Assembly: GCA_026387115.1 (NCBI GenBank) | Contig: JAPLMI010000039.1 | Coordinates: 1-8,882, forward strand | DNA from: Candidatus Omnitrophota bacterium | GTDB lineage: Bacteria > Omnitrophota > Gorgyraeia > 2-01-FULL-45-10 | Reading direction: 5' to 3' | DNA length: 8,882 bases | Shown: in pieces, positions 1-6,868 of the stretch | Layout of the letters: each line of letters opens with the position of its first letter | Position numbering within the stretch: the first letter of the stretch is position 1 | The notes under the pieces: generated by a model | What the model was told of the DNA's origin: nothing | Databases searched by the model: none | Seen by the model: only the letters and a program-made list of their open reading frames with translations | Program-made: the position numbers and the translations under genes

Positions 1-332
1 TTTTGGCCGAGTCTATAAAGAGGATATTCAGCTATAAAAAATTAATTCTTGTCCTGGGCGTATCCAAGGATAAGGACATAAAAGGGATATTGGATGAGCT
101 CCTGCCGATAAGCGATTCTATTGTGTTGACCAAATCGAAAGTCCTCGCGCGGGCTCTCGAGCCCGGCAGGATTTGGGAGAGGATAAGGGAAAAGAAGGGA
201 ATGTTTTTGACAACCGGTGCGGAAGAGGCGATAATCAAGGCGAGAGAGATAGCGAACCTCGAGGACTTGATATTGATAACAGGGTCTCTATTCCTTGTCG
301 GCGAGGCAAGGGCGATATATGTTAAAGAATAA
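1..332 (+). CDS. folC: Folylpolyglutamate synthase / dihydrofolate synthase, C-terminal part (5' end outside window)
   Basis: Only the last ~110 residues are present; the reading frame is open to the left edge, so the TTG at position 3 is an internal codon and not a start. FolC is a Mur-ligase-fold enzyme that adds glutamate to folates (and often to dihydropteroate) with ATP. The visible part matches its C-terminal ligase domain: the LGVSKDKDIKGIL stretch near its start and the closing LITGSLFLVGEAR are family hallmarks. The last 14 bp overlap the start of mnmE, so the two genes are probably co-transcribed and translationally coupled. Its folate role fits the broken folE two genes downstream. 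Whether the protein is mono- or bifunctional cannot be judged from this fragment. Confidence 0.88.
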   Translation, partial: LAESIKRIFSYKKLILVLGVSKDKDIKGILDELLPISDSIVLTKSKVLARALEPGRIWERIREKKGMFLTTGAEEAIIKAREIANLEDLILITGSLFLVGEARAIYVKE

Positions 333-1713
333 TGCGGAAGATACGATCGTCGCGATCTCGACGCCCGTCGGGGAGGGCGGCATAGGCATCGTCCGCATGA
401 GCGGGCCGCGATCCTTAAAGATAGCGGACGGGATATTTTTATCGAAGGACGGATCGAAGCCTTCGAAATTCAGGACGTACACGACGCATTACGGGCATAT
501 AGTCGCCGAGAACCGAATTATCGACGAAGTCATATTGACGGTGATGAAAACGCCGAAGAGCTATACCAAAGAGGATGTGGTTGAGATAAACTGCCACGGC
601 GGCATACAGGCTGTGAAAAAAGTCCTGGATCTGGCGCTGAAACGCGGCGCAAGGCTCGCCGAGCCGGGCGAATTTACCAGGAGGGCATTCCTGAACGGCA
701 GGCTCGACCTCGCGCAGGCCGAGGCCGTAGCCGACGTCATAAGGGCTAAGACCGAAGCCTCGCTCAAAGTCGCGATGAACCAGCTTGAGGGCGAGCTCTC
801 CAGAAGCGTAGACGCGGTAAGGCAGGACGCGATCGACATCGCCTCGCACATAGAGGCGGGGATAGATTTTCCCGAAGAAGGCCTTGAGCTCGGCGAGAAG
901 AAGGCCCTCGTCAAAAAAACCGAAGACGTTGTCAGCAGGCTTAAAAAGCTGGTCGATAGTTACGAGGAGGGCATCGTATTCAGAGAAGGGGTCTTGGCGA
1001 TCATATGCGGGAAGCCCAACGTGGGAAAATCAAGCCTCATGAATCTCTTATTGAAACGCGACAGGGTCATCGTCTCGCCCCTGCCCGGCACGACCAGGGA
1101 CGCTGTCGAGGAGATCATAAATCTAAGAGGCATCCCTATAAGGATCGTCGATACGGCCGGTATATCGGAAACGAAAGGCGCGGTTGAAAAAGAGGCTGTG
1201 TTAAAAAGCAAGCGTTATCTCGAGATGGCCGATATCGTCCTATTGATGCTAGACGCATCCGCTAAAATAGACAAGAGGGACCTCGACATAATAAAATTGG
1301 TAAAGGGCAAAAAGAAGATAGTCCTTATAAATAAAATTGATCTTGCCCGAAATAGAAAGACAGGTAAGGATGAAGTTAAGGCCTTATTCGAAAAAGAGAA
1401 AGTCATGGAAGTATCAGTGGAGAAGAAGAGGAACATAAAAGAGCTCGAGGATATGATCGCCGATACTGTTTTTGAAGGGCGTTTCAGCCAGGCCGAATCC
1501 GCGATAGTGAGTAACGCCAGGCACAGGGAGGCGCTTGACAAAGCGTATCGTTGTATGCTATCAGTTAAAAGAGAGCTCGATGAAGAGCTGTCGCCTGAAC
1601 TTACGGCGATAGACCTGAGGGAAGCGATATTCGAACTGGGGCTTGTCATGGGAAAGTCGGTTTCCGAAGATATTCTGGATCGGATATTCGAGCGGTTCTG
1701 CATCGGGAAATAA
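319..1713 (+). CDS. mnmE: tRNA modification GTPase MnmE (TrmE)
   Basis: A complete protein of 464 residues, the usual family length. MnmE works with MnmG to place the (carboxymethyl)aminomethyl group on U34 of the wobble position in certain tRNAs. The N-terminal folate-binding domain is seen at about residues 5-120 (EGGIGIVRMSG, NCHGG, AEPGEFTRRAFLNGRLDLAQ). The inserted G domain at about 220-385 carries G1 GKPNVGKS (231-238), G2 GTTRD (257-261), G3 DTAG (278-281) and G4 NKID (338-341). The helical C-terminus ends in the catalytic FCIGK signature, with Cys461. The ATG at 319 is chosen because the family normally begins a few residues before DTIVAISTP; an in-frame TTG at 295 would add eight residues with no family support. 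It overlaps folC by 14 bp, and folE follows after 10 bp. Confidence 0.97.
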   Translation: MLKNNAEDTIVAISTPVGEGGIGIVRMSGPRSLKIADGIFLSKDGSKPSKFRTYTTHYGHIVAENRIIDEVILTVMKTPKSYTKEDVVEINCHGGIQAVKKVLDLALKRGARLAEPGEFTRRAFLNGRLDLAQAEAVADVIRAKTEASLKVAMNQLEGELSRSVDAVRQDAIDIASHIEAGIDFPEEGLELGEKKALVKKTEDVVSRLKKLVDSYEEGIVFREGVLAIICGKPNVGKSSLMNLLLKRDRVIVSPLPGTTRDAVEEIINLRGIPIRIVDTAGISETKGAVEKEAVLKSKRYLEMADIVLLMLDASAKIDKRDLDIIKLVKGKKKIVLINKIDLARNRKTGKDEVKALFEKEKVMEVSVEKKRNIKELEDMIADTVFEGRFSQAESAIVSNARHREALDKAYRCMLSVKRELDEELSPELTAIDLREAIFELGLVMGKSVSEDILDRIFERFCIGK

Positions 1714-1723
1714 AAGGAGTGAA

Positions 1724-2105
1724 ATGGATAAAAAACGCATTGAAAAAGCAGTGAGAGAGATTCTATCGGCGGTCGGCGAAAACCCGGACCGCAGCGATAT
1801 AAAAGATACGCCGAGAAGAGTCGCCGAGATGTATGAAGAGATACTTGGCGGTATAAAGAAGGATCCGTCAAAGGAGCTCGAGGTCGTATTCGAAAAAGAG
1901 CACGACGAGATAGTCCTCTTAAAGGGCATACCGTTATATTCGGTCTGCGAGCATCATCTCCTGCCGTTCTTCGGCCGGGCGCACGTCGCCTATATCCCGA
2001 GCAATAACCGTGTCACGGGCCTCAACCATAACCAGCGCCGTGCGCGGCGTCTTCAGGCGAAACGAGAAGACACGCGCCGAAGCGCTGTCATTGATCCGCG
2101 GATGA
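1724..2105 (+). pseudogene. folE: GTP cyclohydrolase I, internally deleted and frameshifted
   Basis: GTP cyclohydrolase I makes dihydroneopterin triphosphate, the first step to folate. A good start exists: AAGGAG at 1715-1719 region, ATG at 1724. Residues 1-100 are a normal FolE N-terminus, with DTPRRVAEMYEEI and the zinc/catalytic CEHHLLPFFGRAHVAYIP (Cys75, His77, His78) running to NNRVTGL. At about 2023 the family match stops. From 2025, in another frame, the normal C-terminus resumes (TITSAVRGVFRRNEKTRAEA...LIRG) and stops with TGA at 2103-2105. About 60 residues are missing, judged against the roughly 190 residues of Bacillus FolE. The missing part includes the ARRLQVQERLT helix and the segment holding the third zinc ligand (Cys181 in E. 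coli numbering). Read straight through without shifting, the frame gives 134 residues ending at 2128 with a meaningless tail. The product cannot be active. Misassembly is a possible alternative to real decay. Confidence 0.87.
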
Positions 2106-2124
2106 TTCCCTTCCCTGTATTTAG

Positions 2125-2153
2125 TTGAAATCTTCAGATTAATATATTATAAT
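2125..2153 (+). promoter_or_regulatory. Sigma70-type promoter for the downstream operon
   Basis: TTGAAA at 2125-2130 is separated by exactly 17 bp from TATAAT at 2148-2153, a near-consensus housekeeping promoter. Transcription would start near 2160, about 25 bp before the ATG at 2185. It sits in the only sizeable non-coding gap of the window (2106-2184), in an AT-rich stretch unlike the flanking genes. It is well placed to drive the nine-gene run that follows. Confidence 0.75.
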
Positions 2154-2160
2154 AATTACC

Positions 2161-2173
2161 CCTATAATATAGG
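2161..2173. repeat. Short inverted repeat CCTAT-AAT-ATAGG just before the ribosome binding site
   Basis: Five-base arms CCTAT and ATAGG flank a 3-base centre. The repeat lies at the predicted transcription start and runs into the AGGAG ribosome binding site (2171-2175). It contains a second TATAAT (2163-2168), but there is no -35-like hexamer at the right distance. It could be a small operator or chance in AT-rich DNA. Confidence 0.3.
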
Positions 2174-2184
2174 AGAGGGTACAG

Positions 2185-2631
2185 ATGAACTATTTTGCCG
2201 AATTCGGCAAGAATTACATATTCTGGGCATCCGCGGCTGCCTGGATAATAGCGCAGTCCATCAAGGTCGCGCTCGGCGTATGGAGGGAGAAGCGGTTCAA
2301 TTTCAGATGGTTCACAGGCACCGGCGGAATGCCCAGCTCCCACGTTGCGGGAATGTCGGCCCTGGCGACTTCGGTCGGTGTGACGTACGGATTTGATTCC
2401 GCCTTGTTCGCCGTGGCGCTCACGTTCACCCTCATAGTCATGTTCGACGCGCAGGGCGTAAGGCACGCGGCAGGCAAACAGGCGAGGATCCTCAATAAGA
2501 TGCTGGACGACATATATTGGAAGAAGAAGCTGGACGAAAAGGAGCTTAAAGAGCTCCTGGGCCATACGCCGGTGGAGGTATTTGCCGGCGCGTTCCTGGG
2601 AATTGTCATATCGCTCCTTTTCTACAAATAG
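2185..2631 (+). CDS. Divergent PAP2 / DUF212 (YuiD-like) integral membrane protein
   Basis: A complete membrane protein of 148 residues. It belongs to the divergent PAP2 family (DUF212, Bacillus YuiD-like), distantly related to PAP2 phosphatases, which remove phosphate from lipid-linked substrates. The real substrate of this branch is not established. Hallmarks seen are GGMPSSHVA at 47-55, DAQGVRHAAGKQA at 88-100 and LLGHTPVEVFAGAFLGI near the C-terminus. Hydrophobic segments lie at about 11-31, 52-70, 72-88 and 131-147. The ATG follows a strong AGGAGAGGG ribosome binding site (2171-2179) and lies about 25 bp from the predicted transcript start, so it is the first gene of the operon. The L,D-transpeptidase gene follows after 14 bp. 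A role in undecaprenyl- or isoprenoid-phosphate handling would fit an envelope operon, but that is inference. Confidence 0.9.
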   Translation: MNYFAEFGKNYIFWASAAAWIIAQSIKVALGVWREKRFNFRWFTGTGGMPSSHVAGMSALATSVGVTYGFDSALFAVALTFTLIVMFDAQGVRHAAGKQARILNKMLDDIYWKKKLDEKELKELLGHTPVEVFAGAFLGIVISLLFYK

Positions 2632-2645
2632 ACGAGAGGCCTTTA

Positions 2646-3491
2646 ATGAAGGTTAAAAACGTAGTCTTGGCTTTGATAATAATCGCGATAGCGCTTGCGG
2701 TTCTGCTGGCAGCCAGGATCCTGATGACCGGGCCCGGCGATAAAATACCTTCATCGGGAAAGAAGGGCATCGAGGCAGTCTCGGCCGAGACCGAAGGCGC
2801 CTTACTGGCGATTGCCGACAGGACGCAAAATTCAGGAGATCTCCTGAAAGCCCGGGAGGCGTATCAGAGATTTATCGAGAAGTTTCCGTCATCCGATAAA
2901 CTGCCGAAAACCCAGGAAGCGCTGGAGAATTTAAATGTAAGGATATTGTTCTCGCCAATAACGACGAGCGATTCTATCGTGTATCGGATCGAGAAGGGCG
3001 ACAGCCTTACCAGGATTGCCAGGAAATTCAACACAACGCCCGAACTTATACAAAGAGCGAATAATCTGAAGGACAGCTTTATCAAGATCGGCAAATCACT
3101 CAAAATTTCAAAAACGAAATTCAGCATAGTCATCGACAAATCACAGAATATATTGACGCTCAAATCGGACCAGGAGATATTAAAGACCTATCGTGTCTCC
3201 ACCGGCAAGAATTCCTGCACGCCTGTAGGTGCCTTCACTATTACCAGCAGGATAATCGATCCGCCGTGGTATCCTCCTTCCGGCGGGATGATCCCTTCGG
3301 GAGACCCCAAGAACGTCCTCGGCTCAAGGTGGCTTGGCTTGTCAAAACCCAGTTATGGAATACACGGGACGACGCAGCCGGAATCGATCGGCCAAAGCGT
3401 TACCGAAGGCTGCATCAGGATGACGAACTCGGATGTCGAAGAACTCTATTCGATAATCCCCGTCGGCACGGAAGTCGTGATAGTGGACTAG
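2646..3491 (+). CDS. L,D-transpeptidase (YkuD domain) with TPR-like helix pair and LysM domain, membrane-anchored
   Basis: A complete protein of 281 residues. A hydrophobic N-terminal segment (about 6-27) with no clear cleavage site suggests a signal anchor that places the rest in the periplasm. Residues about 55-97 resemble a tetratricopeptide-type helical repeat (LLKAREAYQRFIEKFP). A LysM peptidoglycan-binding domain lies at about 112-156 (YRIEKGDSLTRIARKFN, then IKIGKSLKI). The YkuD catalytic domain covers about 158-280, with the active-site signature IHGT (His240) to TEGCIRM (catalytic Cys256). Such enzymes form 3-3 cross-links in peptidoglycan or attach lipoproteins to it through a cysteine acyl-enzyme. 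A GAGAGG ribosome binding site (2634-2639) precedes the ATG. All catalytic residues are present, so the enzyme should be active. The substrate cannot be told from sequence. Confidence 0.93.
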   Translation: MKVKNVVLALIIIAIALAVLLAARILMTGPGDKIPSSGKKGIEAVSAETEGALLAIADRTQNSGDLLKAREAYQRFIEKFPSSDKLPKTQEALENLNVRILFSPITTSDSIVYRIEKGDSLTRIARKFNTTPELIQRANNLKDSFIKIGKSLKISKTKFSIVIDKSQNILTLKSDQEILKTYRVSTGKNSCTPVGAFTITSRIIDPPWYPPSGGMIPSGDPKNVLGSRWLGLSKPSYGIHGTTQPESIGQSVTEGCIRMTNSDVEELYSIIPVGTEVVIVD

Positions 3492-3512
3492 TTCTTTAAG
3501 GAGGCGGACTTA

Positions 3513-4478
3513 ATGGCCATGCACGTGACAGGGCTTGAATTCGAAAGGCCTATAATAGAGCTGGAGAGGAAGATAGACGAGCTCAAAGGCTTCACCGCCC
3601 ACAGAGATATAGATATATCCGGCGAGGTCCGCCGCCTAGAAGAAAAACTGGACCATATCAAAAAAGACATATACGATAACCTCACCCCGTGGCAGAGGGT
3701 CCAGATCGCACGCCACCCCAAAAGGCCTTACACCTTAGATTATATAGAAATGATTTTAACGGATTTTATGGAGATCCACGGCGACAGGCATTTTGCCGAC
3801 GATAAGGCGCTCGTCGCCGGCCTCGCGAAACTGGACGGCGAGAATATCGTGGTGATCGGGCATCAGAAGGGCAAGGATACGAAGGAGAACCTGGAAAGGA
3901 ATTTCGGCAGCGCCCATCCGGAAGGCTACAGGAAGGCGATGCGCGCGATGAAGCTTGCCGAAAAGTTCGGCCTTCCTGTAATAGCCTTCGTCGATACGCC
4001 GGGCGCATATCCCGGGATAGGCGCGGAGGAGCGGGGCCAGGCCGAGGCGATCGCCTATAATTTAAGAGAGATGGCCGATCTTAAGACGATAATCCTGGTG
4101 TTCGTCATAGGGGAAGGCGGGTCAGGAGGCGCGCTGGGCATAGGCGTCGGGGACAGGGTTTACGTCCTGGAGAACGCGTACTATTCGGTGATCTCTCCGG
4201 AAGGCTGCGCCGCCATATTATGGAAAGAACGCTCGAAGTCGCCGGACGCGGCGGCTGCCCTGAAGCTGACAGCGAAAGACCTCTTCGAAATGCGCATAAT
4301 CGACGGTGTCGTCAAAGAGCCGCTCGGCGGAGCGCACAGGAACCCGCAAGGCGCGGCCGAGGCCGTTAAAAAGACGATAAAGAAAGACCTCGCGGCGCTC
4401 GAGGCGATGCCCAAGGACAAACTGATAGATGAGCGTTATAATAAGATCAGGTCGATCGGTGTTTTTAGAGAACCTTAG
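3513..4478 (+). CDS. accA: Acetyl-CoA carboxylase carboxyltransferase subunit alpha
   Basis: A complete protein of 321 residues, against 319 in E. coli. With AccD it moves the carboxyl group from carboxybiotin to acetyl-CoA, giving malonyl-CoA for fatty-acid synthesis in the cytoplasm. The N-terminal helical part (1-60, LERKIDELKGF; PWQRVQIARHPKRPYTLDYI at 59-78) leads into the crotonase-like carboxyltransferase fold. GHQKGKDTKENLERNFGSAHPEGYRKA (split at about 116-142), DTPGAYPGIGAEERGQAEAI (161-180), the oxyanion-hole EGGSGGALGIGVGDRV (201-216) and YSVISPEGCAAILWK (224-238) are all intact. The start is ATG 3513, 8 bp after a consensus AAGGAGG (3498-3504). ATG 3519 is a weaker alternative. 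accD is not in the window. The next gene begins one base after the stop. Confidence 0.97.
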   Translation: MAMHVTGLEFERPIIELERKIDELKGFTAHRDIDISGEVRRLEEKLDHIKKDIYDNLTPWQRVQIARHPKRPYTLDYIEMILTDFMEIHGDRHFADDKALVAGLAKLDGENIVVIGHQKGKDTKENLERNFGSAHPEGYRKAMRAMKLAEKFGLPVIAFVDTPGAYPGIGAEERGQAEAIAYNLREMADLKTIILVFVIGEGGSGGALGIGVGDRVYVLENAYYSVISPEGCAAILWKERSKSPDAAAALKLTAKDLFEMRIIDGVVKEPLGGAHRNPQGAAEAVKKTIKKDLAALEAMPKDKLIDERYNKIRSIGVFREP

Positions 4479-4479
4479 C

Positions 4480-4887
4480 ATGGAGACGAAGAAAACGGTT
4501 ATAATAGTACCGAGCCAGACCGAATCGATAAAGAAGGTCTCTTCGAAAATACTGGGTTCTCTTAAGCCTTACGGGGTGAGCGCGGAGACGCTTTTTGACA
4601 TACGCCTTTGCACCGAAGAGGCGGTCCGCAATGCCATCGTCCACGGCAACCTTTCCGATAAGAATTTATTGACTACGGTATCGTATTGGATAGAAGACGG
4701 CGCTATTTTTATTGAAGTCGAGGACGAGGGTGTGGGATTCGACCGCGGCGCTCTACCAGATCCGACAACGGAGGACAACCTGATGAAAGGTTCCGGCAGG
4801 GGCGTATATCTGATCGATAGACTGATGGATTCGGCCCGGTTCAACGAATCCGGCAATAAAATCACTATGATAAAAAAGTTAAAATGA
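4480..4887 (+). CDS. Serine-protein kinase / anti-sigma-factor-type ATPase (RsbW/SpoIIAB-like)
   Basis: A complete GHKL-fold protein of 135 residues. Members of this family phosphorylate a STAS partner on serine and usually also hold a sigma factor inactive. The N box is TEEAVRNAIVHGN (about 45-57), with Glu47/Glu48, Asn51 and His55. The G1 box is DEGVGFD (82-88) and the G2 box GSGRGVYLID (104-113). These are all the ATP-site motifs expected for a working kinase. ATG 4480 is chosen because it starts one base after the accA stop and gives the normal family length. An upstream in-frame start at 4429 would lie inside accA and add residues with no family support. The ribosome binding site is weak (AGAGA, 4466-4470), so translation probably depends on coupling to accA. 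The STAS partner gene follows after 22 bp. No sigma factor gene is seen nearby. Confidence 0.9.
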   Translation: METKKTVIIVPSQTESIKKVSSKILGSLKPYGVSAETLFDIRLCTEEAVRNAIVHGNLSDKNLLTTVSYWIEDGAIFIEVEDEGVGFDRGALPDPTTEDNLMKGSGRGVYLIDRLMDSARFNESGNKITMIKKLK

Positions 4888-4909
4888 TATACTACTAAGG
4901 AGGCGGCCT

Positions 4910-5242
4910 ATGGCAGTGAAATTCGAGGAAAAATTTGGTTTAACGGTATGCCATATCGAAGGCGAGGTTGACATAACTTCAAGCCCAGACATAAAGAAGG
5001 CGTTCGATAAACTTATATCGAAGAAGACGCCGAAGATCGTGATAAACCTGTCGAGGGTATCCTATGTCGATTCGTCGGGGCTGGCGACGCTGGTCGAGAT
5101 ATTGAAGAACATGAGGACATACGGCGGAAAGATGAGGCTTGCGAACCTCTCTCCGAAGATAAAGAGCCTTTTCGAGATAACGAAACTCGAGAAGCTTTTC
5201 GAGATCATGGCAAGCGAGGAAGAGGCCCTCTCCAATTTTTAA
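4910..5242 (+). CDS. STAS-domain anti-sigma-factor antagonist (RsbV/SpoIIAA-like), possible MlaB counterpart
   Basis: A complete single-domain STAS protein of 110 residues. The VSYVDSSGLATLVEI motif at about 50-64 holds the phosphorylation site; by alignment with SpoIIAA the target is Ser55, the first serine after Asp54. N-terminal GEVDITSSPD (18-27) is the usual strand and helix start of the family. A consensus AAGGAGG (4897-4903) precedes ATG 4910. In partner switching the unphosphorylated form binds the kinase and frees its target. The gene sits between the kinase gene and mlaE, 10 bp from the latter. Since E. coli MlaB is also a STAS protein bound to the MlaF ATPase, this product may act as the transporter's STAS subunit, as the kinase's partner, or as both. 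The domain call is secure; the partner choice is inference. Confidence 0.9.
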   Translation: MAVKFEEKFGLTVCHIEGEVDITSSPDIKKAFDKLISKKTPKIVINLSRVSYVDSSGLATLVEILKNMRTYGGKMRLANLSPKIKSLFEITKLEKLFEIMASEEEALSNF

Positions 5243-5252
5243 GGCAAGACCT

Positions 5253-6047
5253 ATGAATTTCATTGAACGGATAGGCGGTATAGTGATTTCCACAGGCCGG
5301 CACGCCAAAGATGTGCTGGCCTTATTTTTTGATACGCTCTTCTGGCTCACGGCAGGCCCGCTCAAAAATAAGTTCGTAAAGAAGGAAGGCATATTCGCCC
5401 AGTTGGTCTTCGCCGGCATCGGCTCGCTTGTGATAGCGCTCTTCGTCTCCTTCTTTACCGGCATCGTCATCGCGATGCAGTCGGCCTACCAGCTCTCGAG
5501 ATTCGGCGCGAACATCTATGTCGCGCCGATGGTCGCGGTCGGGATCGCGCGCGAACTGGGGCCGGTTTTAACGGCGCTTGTCGTCGCGGGAAGGGTGGGC
5601 GCGGCGATCGCGGCCGAGCTCGGGACGATGAAGGTCACCGAGCAGATAGAGGCGCTTGAGACGATGGCGCTAGACCCAATACGGTTTCTCGTGGTGCCGA
5701 GGTTCCTCGGCCTGTTGATCATGCTGCCGTGCCTTACAATATTCGCGGATATCATGGGGATATTCGGGGGATTTCTCGTAGGCGTCTTTAATCTGCGCCT
5801 CGACCCATACAGGTATATAACGTTTTCATTCCAATTCATGCAATGGAAGGATGTCTGGACCGGGCTTGTGAAGAGCGTCGTATTCGCCATAATAATTTCT
5901 ATGGTAGGCTGTTACATGGGATTAAGGACTAAGGGCGGGGCCGAAGGCGTCGGTAAAGCGACGACGCTCTCCGTCGTGACGAGTTTCATCCTGATAATTC
6001 TTTTCGATTGCTTATTGACCGGGTTCTTCTATTTCACGCAGAAGTAG
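5253..6047 (+). CDS. mlaE: MlaE-family ABC transporter permease (MCE-linked lipid transport)
   Basis: A complete inner-membrane permease of 264 residues, the normal length for MlaE/YrbE/TTG2B. It forms the membrane core of the transporter that moves phospholipids between inner and outer membrane. The family signature runs at about 99-134 (ARELGPVLTALVVAGRVG, then AELGTMKVTEQIEAL). Membrane segments are seen at about 51-75, 88-112, 145-180, 203-224 and 238-260, and an amphipathic N-terminal helix (about 1-40) is typical. A modest AAGG ribosome binding site (5241-5244) overlaps the stop of the STAS gene, and mlaF follows after 11 bp. No key family segment is missing. Confidence 0.95.
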   Translation: MNFIERIGGIVISTGRHAKDVLALFFDTLFWLTAGPLKNKFVKKEGIFAQLVFAGIGSLVIALFVSFFTGIVIAMQSAYQLSRFGANIYVAPMVAVGIARELGPVLTALVVAGRVGAAIAAELGTMKVTEQIEALETMALDPIRFLVVPRFLGLLIMLPCLTIFADIMGIFGGFLVGVFNLRLDPYRYITFSFQFMQWKDVWTGLVKSVVFAIIISMVGCYMGLRTKGGAEGVGKATTLSVVTSFILIILFDCLLTGFFYFTQK

Positions 6048-6058
6048 GGTATAGAAAA

Positions 6059-6856
6059 ATGGAAAAGGAAGTCGTAATAAAATCGGAAAATGTCGCCAAG
6101 AAATTCGGAGACCGGACCGTTCTCGACGGCGTGAGCCTTGAGATATACAGGGGCGAGACGTTTGTCATAATGGGCGGCTCCGGCTGCGGGAAGAGCACAA
6201 TGCTACGCCATCTTATAGGCGCCCTTAAACCGGATTCCGGGAAGATAAGCCTTTTAGGAAAGGACCTGAGCAAATTGACCGATGACGAACTGGACACGGT
6301 GAAGAAGAAGATAGGGATGTCTTTCCAGTCTTCCGCGTTATTCGATTCGATGAACATAGGCGAAAACGTGTCGCTTCCTTTAAAAGAGCATACGAAGCTC
6401 GATAAATCCGTTATAGATATAGTGGTAAAGATGAAGCTTGAGATGGTGGGATTGCGCGGATTCGAGGACCTCATGCCGAGCCAGATCTCCGGCGGGATGA
6501 GGAAGAGGGTGGGGCTCGCGCGCGCGATCGCGATGGACCCGGAGATCGTATTTTACGACGAGCCGACGGCCGGCCTCGACCCGATAGTGGCGGGCGTCAT
6601 CGATAAACTGATCATCGATCTGTCGAAGAAGCTGGCGATCACGACCGTGGTGGTGACCCATGACATGAAGAGCGTATTTTCCATCGCGGACAGGATCGCG
6701 ATGCTTTATGAGGGGCGCGTCCTCGAGGTGGGGACGCCGGACGAGATCAGGAAGAGTAAGAATCCCATGGTCCAACAGTTTATTTCCGGGTCGGCGGACG
6801 GCCCGATAAAGTTCTTCCAGCAGAAAGACGATTACCTGGAGCAGCTGATCAAATAA
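6059..6856 (+). CDS. mlaF: MlaF-family ABC transporter ATP-binding protein
   Basis: A complete ABC ATPase of 265 residues that powers the MlaE permease. Motifs in order: Walker A GGSGCGKST (39-47), Q-loop FQSSALF (Gln90), signature SGGMRKRVGLARAIA (144-158), Walker B IVFYDEPTAGLD (163-174) with Asp167 and Glu168, and switch His201 in VVTHD. The SGGMRKR form of the signature, with Met-Arg-Lys, is typical of the MlaF/MCE-linked subgroup. ATG 6059 is used because the match to the family begins at IKSENVAKKFG; an upstream in-frame start at 6008 lies inside mlaE. The ribosome binding site is a weak AGGG overlapping the mlaE stop. The C-terminal ~25 residues (SGSADGPIKFF...) form the usual tail that contacts the STAS subunit MlaB or a second ATPase in E. 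coli; whether this holds here is inference. Confidence 0.95.
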   Translation: MEKEVVIKSENVAKKFGDRTVLDGVSLEIYRGETFVIMGGSGCGKSTMLRHLIGALKPDSGKISLLGKDLSKLTDDELDTVKKKIGMSFQSSALFDSMNIGENVSLPLKEHTKLDKSVIDIVVKMKLEMVGLRGFEDLMPSQISGGMRKRVGLARAIAMDPEIVFYDEPTAGLDPIVAGVIDKLIIDLSKKLAITTVVVTHDMKSVFSIADRIAMLYEGRVLEVGTPDEIRKSKNPMVQQFISGSADGPIKFFQQKDDYLEQLIK

Positions 6857-6868
6857 AAGGAGAGGGAC

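Noticed and set aside
439..849. Long open frame on the - strand inside mnmE
   Set aside because: It lies antisense to a well-supported gene, and its translation shows no family motif.
1215..1871. Long serine-rich open frame on the - strand over mnmE and folE
   Set aside because: Serine- and phenylalanine-rich antisense translation is a by-product of the codon use of the + strand genes.
2094..2103. Palindrome ATCCGCGGAT at the end of folE as a terminator stem
   Set aside because: It has no loop and no following T-run; it lies within coding sequence.
2024..2128. Frame extension of folE past residue 100 giving an arginine-rich tail
   Set aside because: The tail has no family resemblance, while the overlapping frame encodes the true FolE C-terminus, so it is an out-of-frame read and not a new protein end.
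2163..2168. Second TATAAT as another promoter
   Set aside because: The hexamer region 17 bp upstream (around 2140-2145) does not resemble a -35 box.
4979..5470. Open - strand frame across the STAS gene and the start of mlaE
   Set aside because: It is antisense to two well-supported genes and has no recognisable domain or ribosome binding site.
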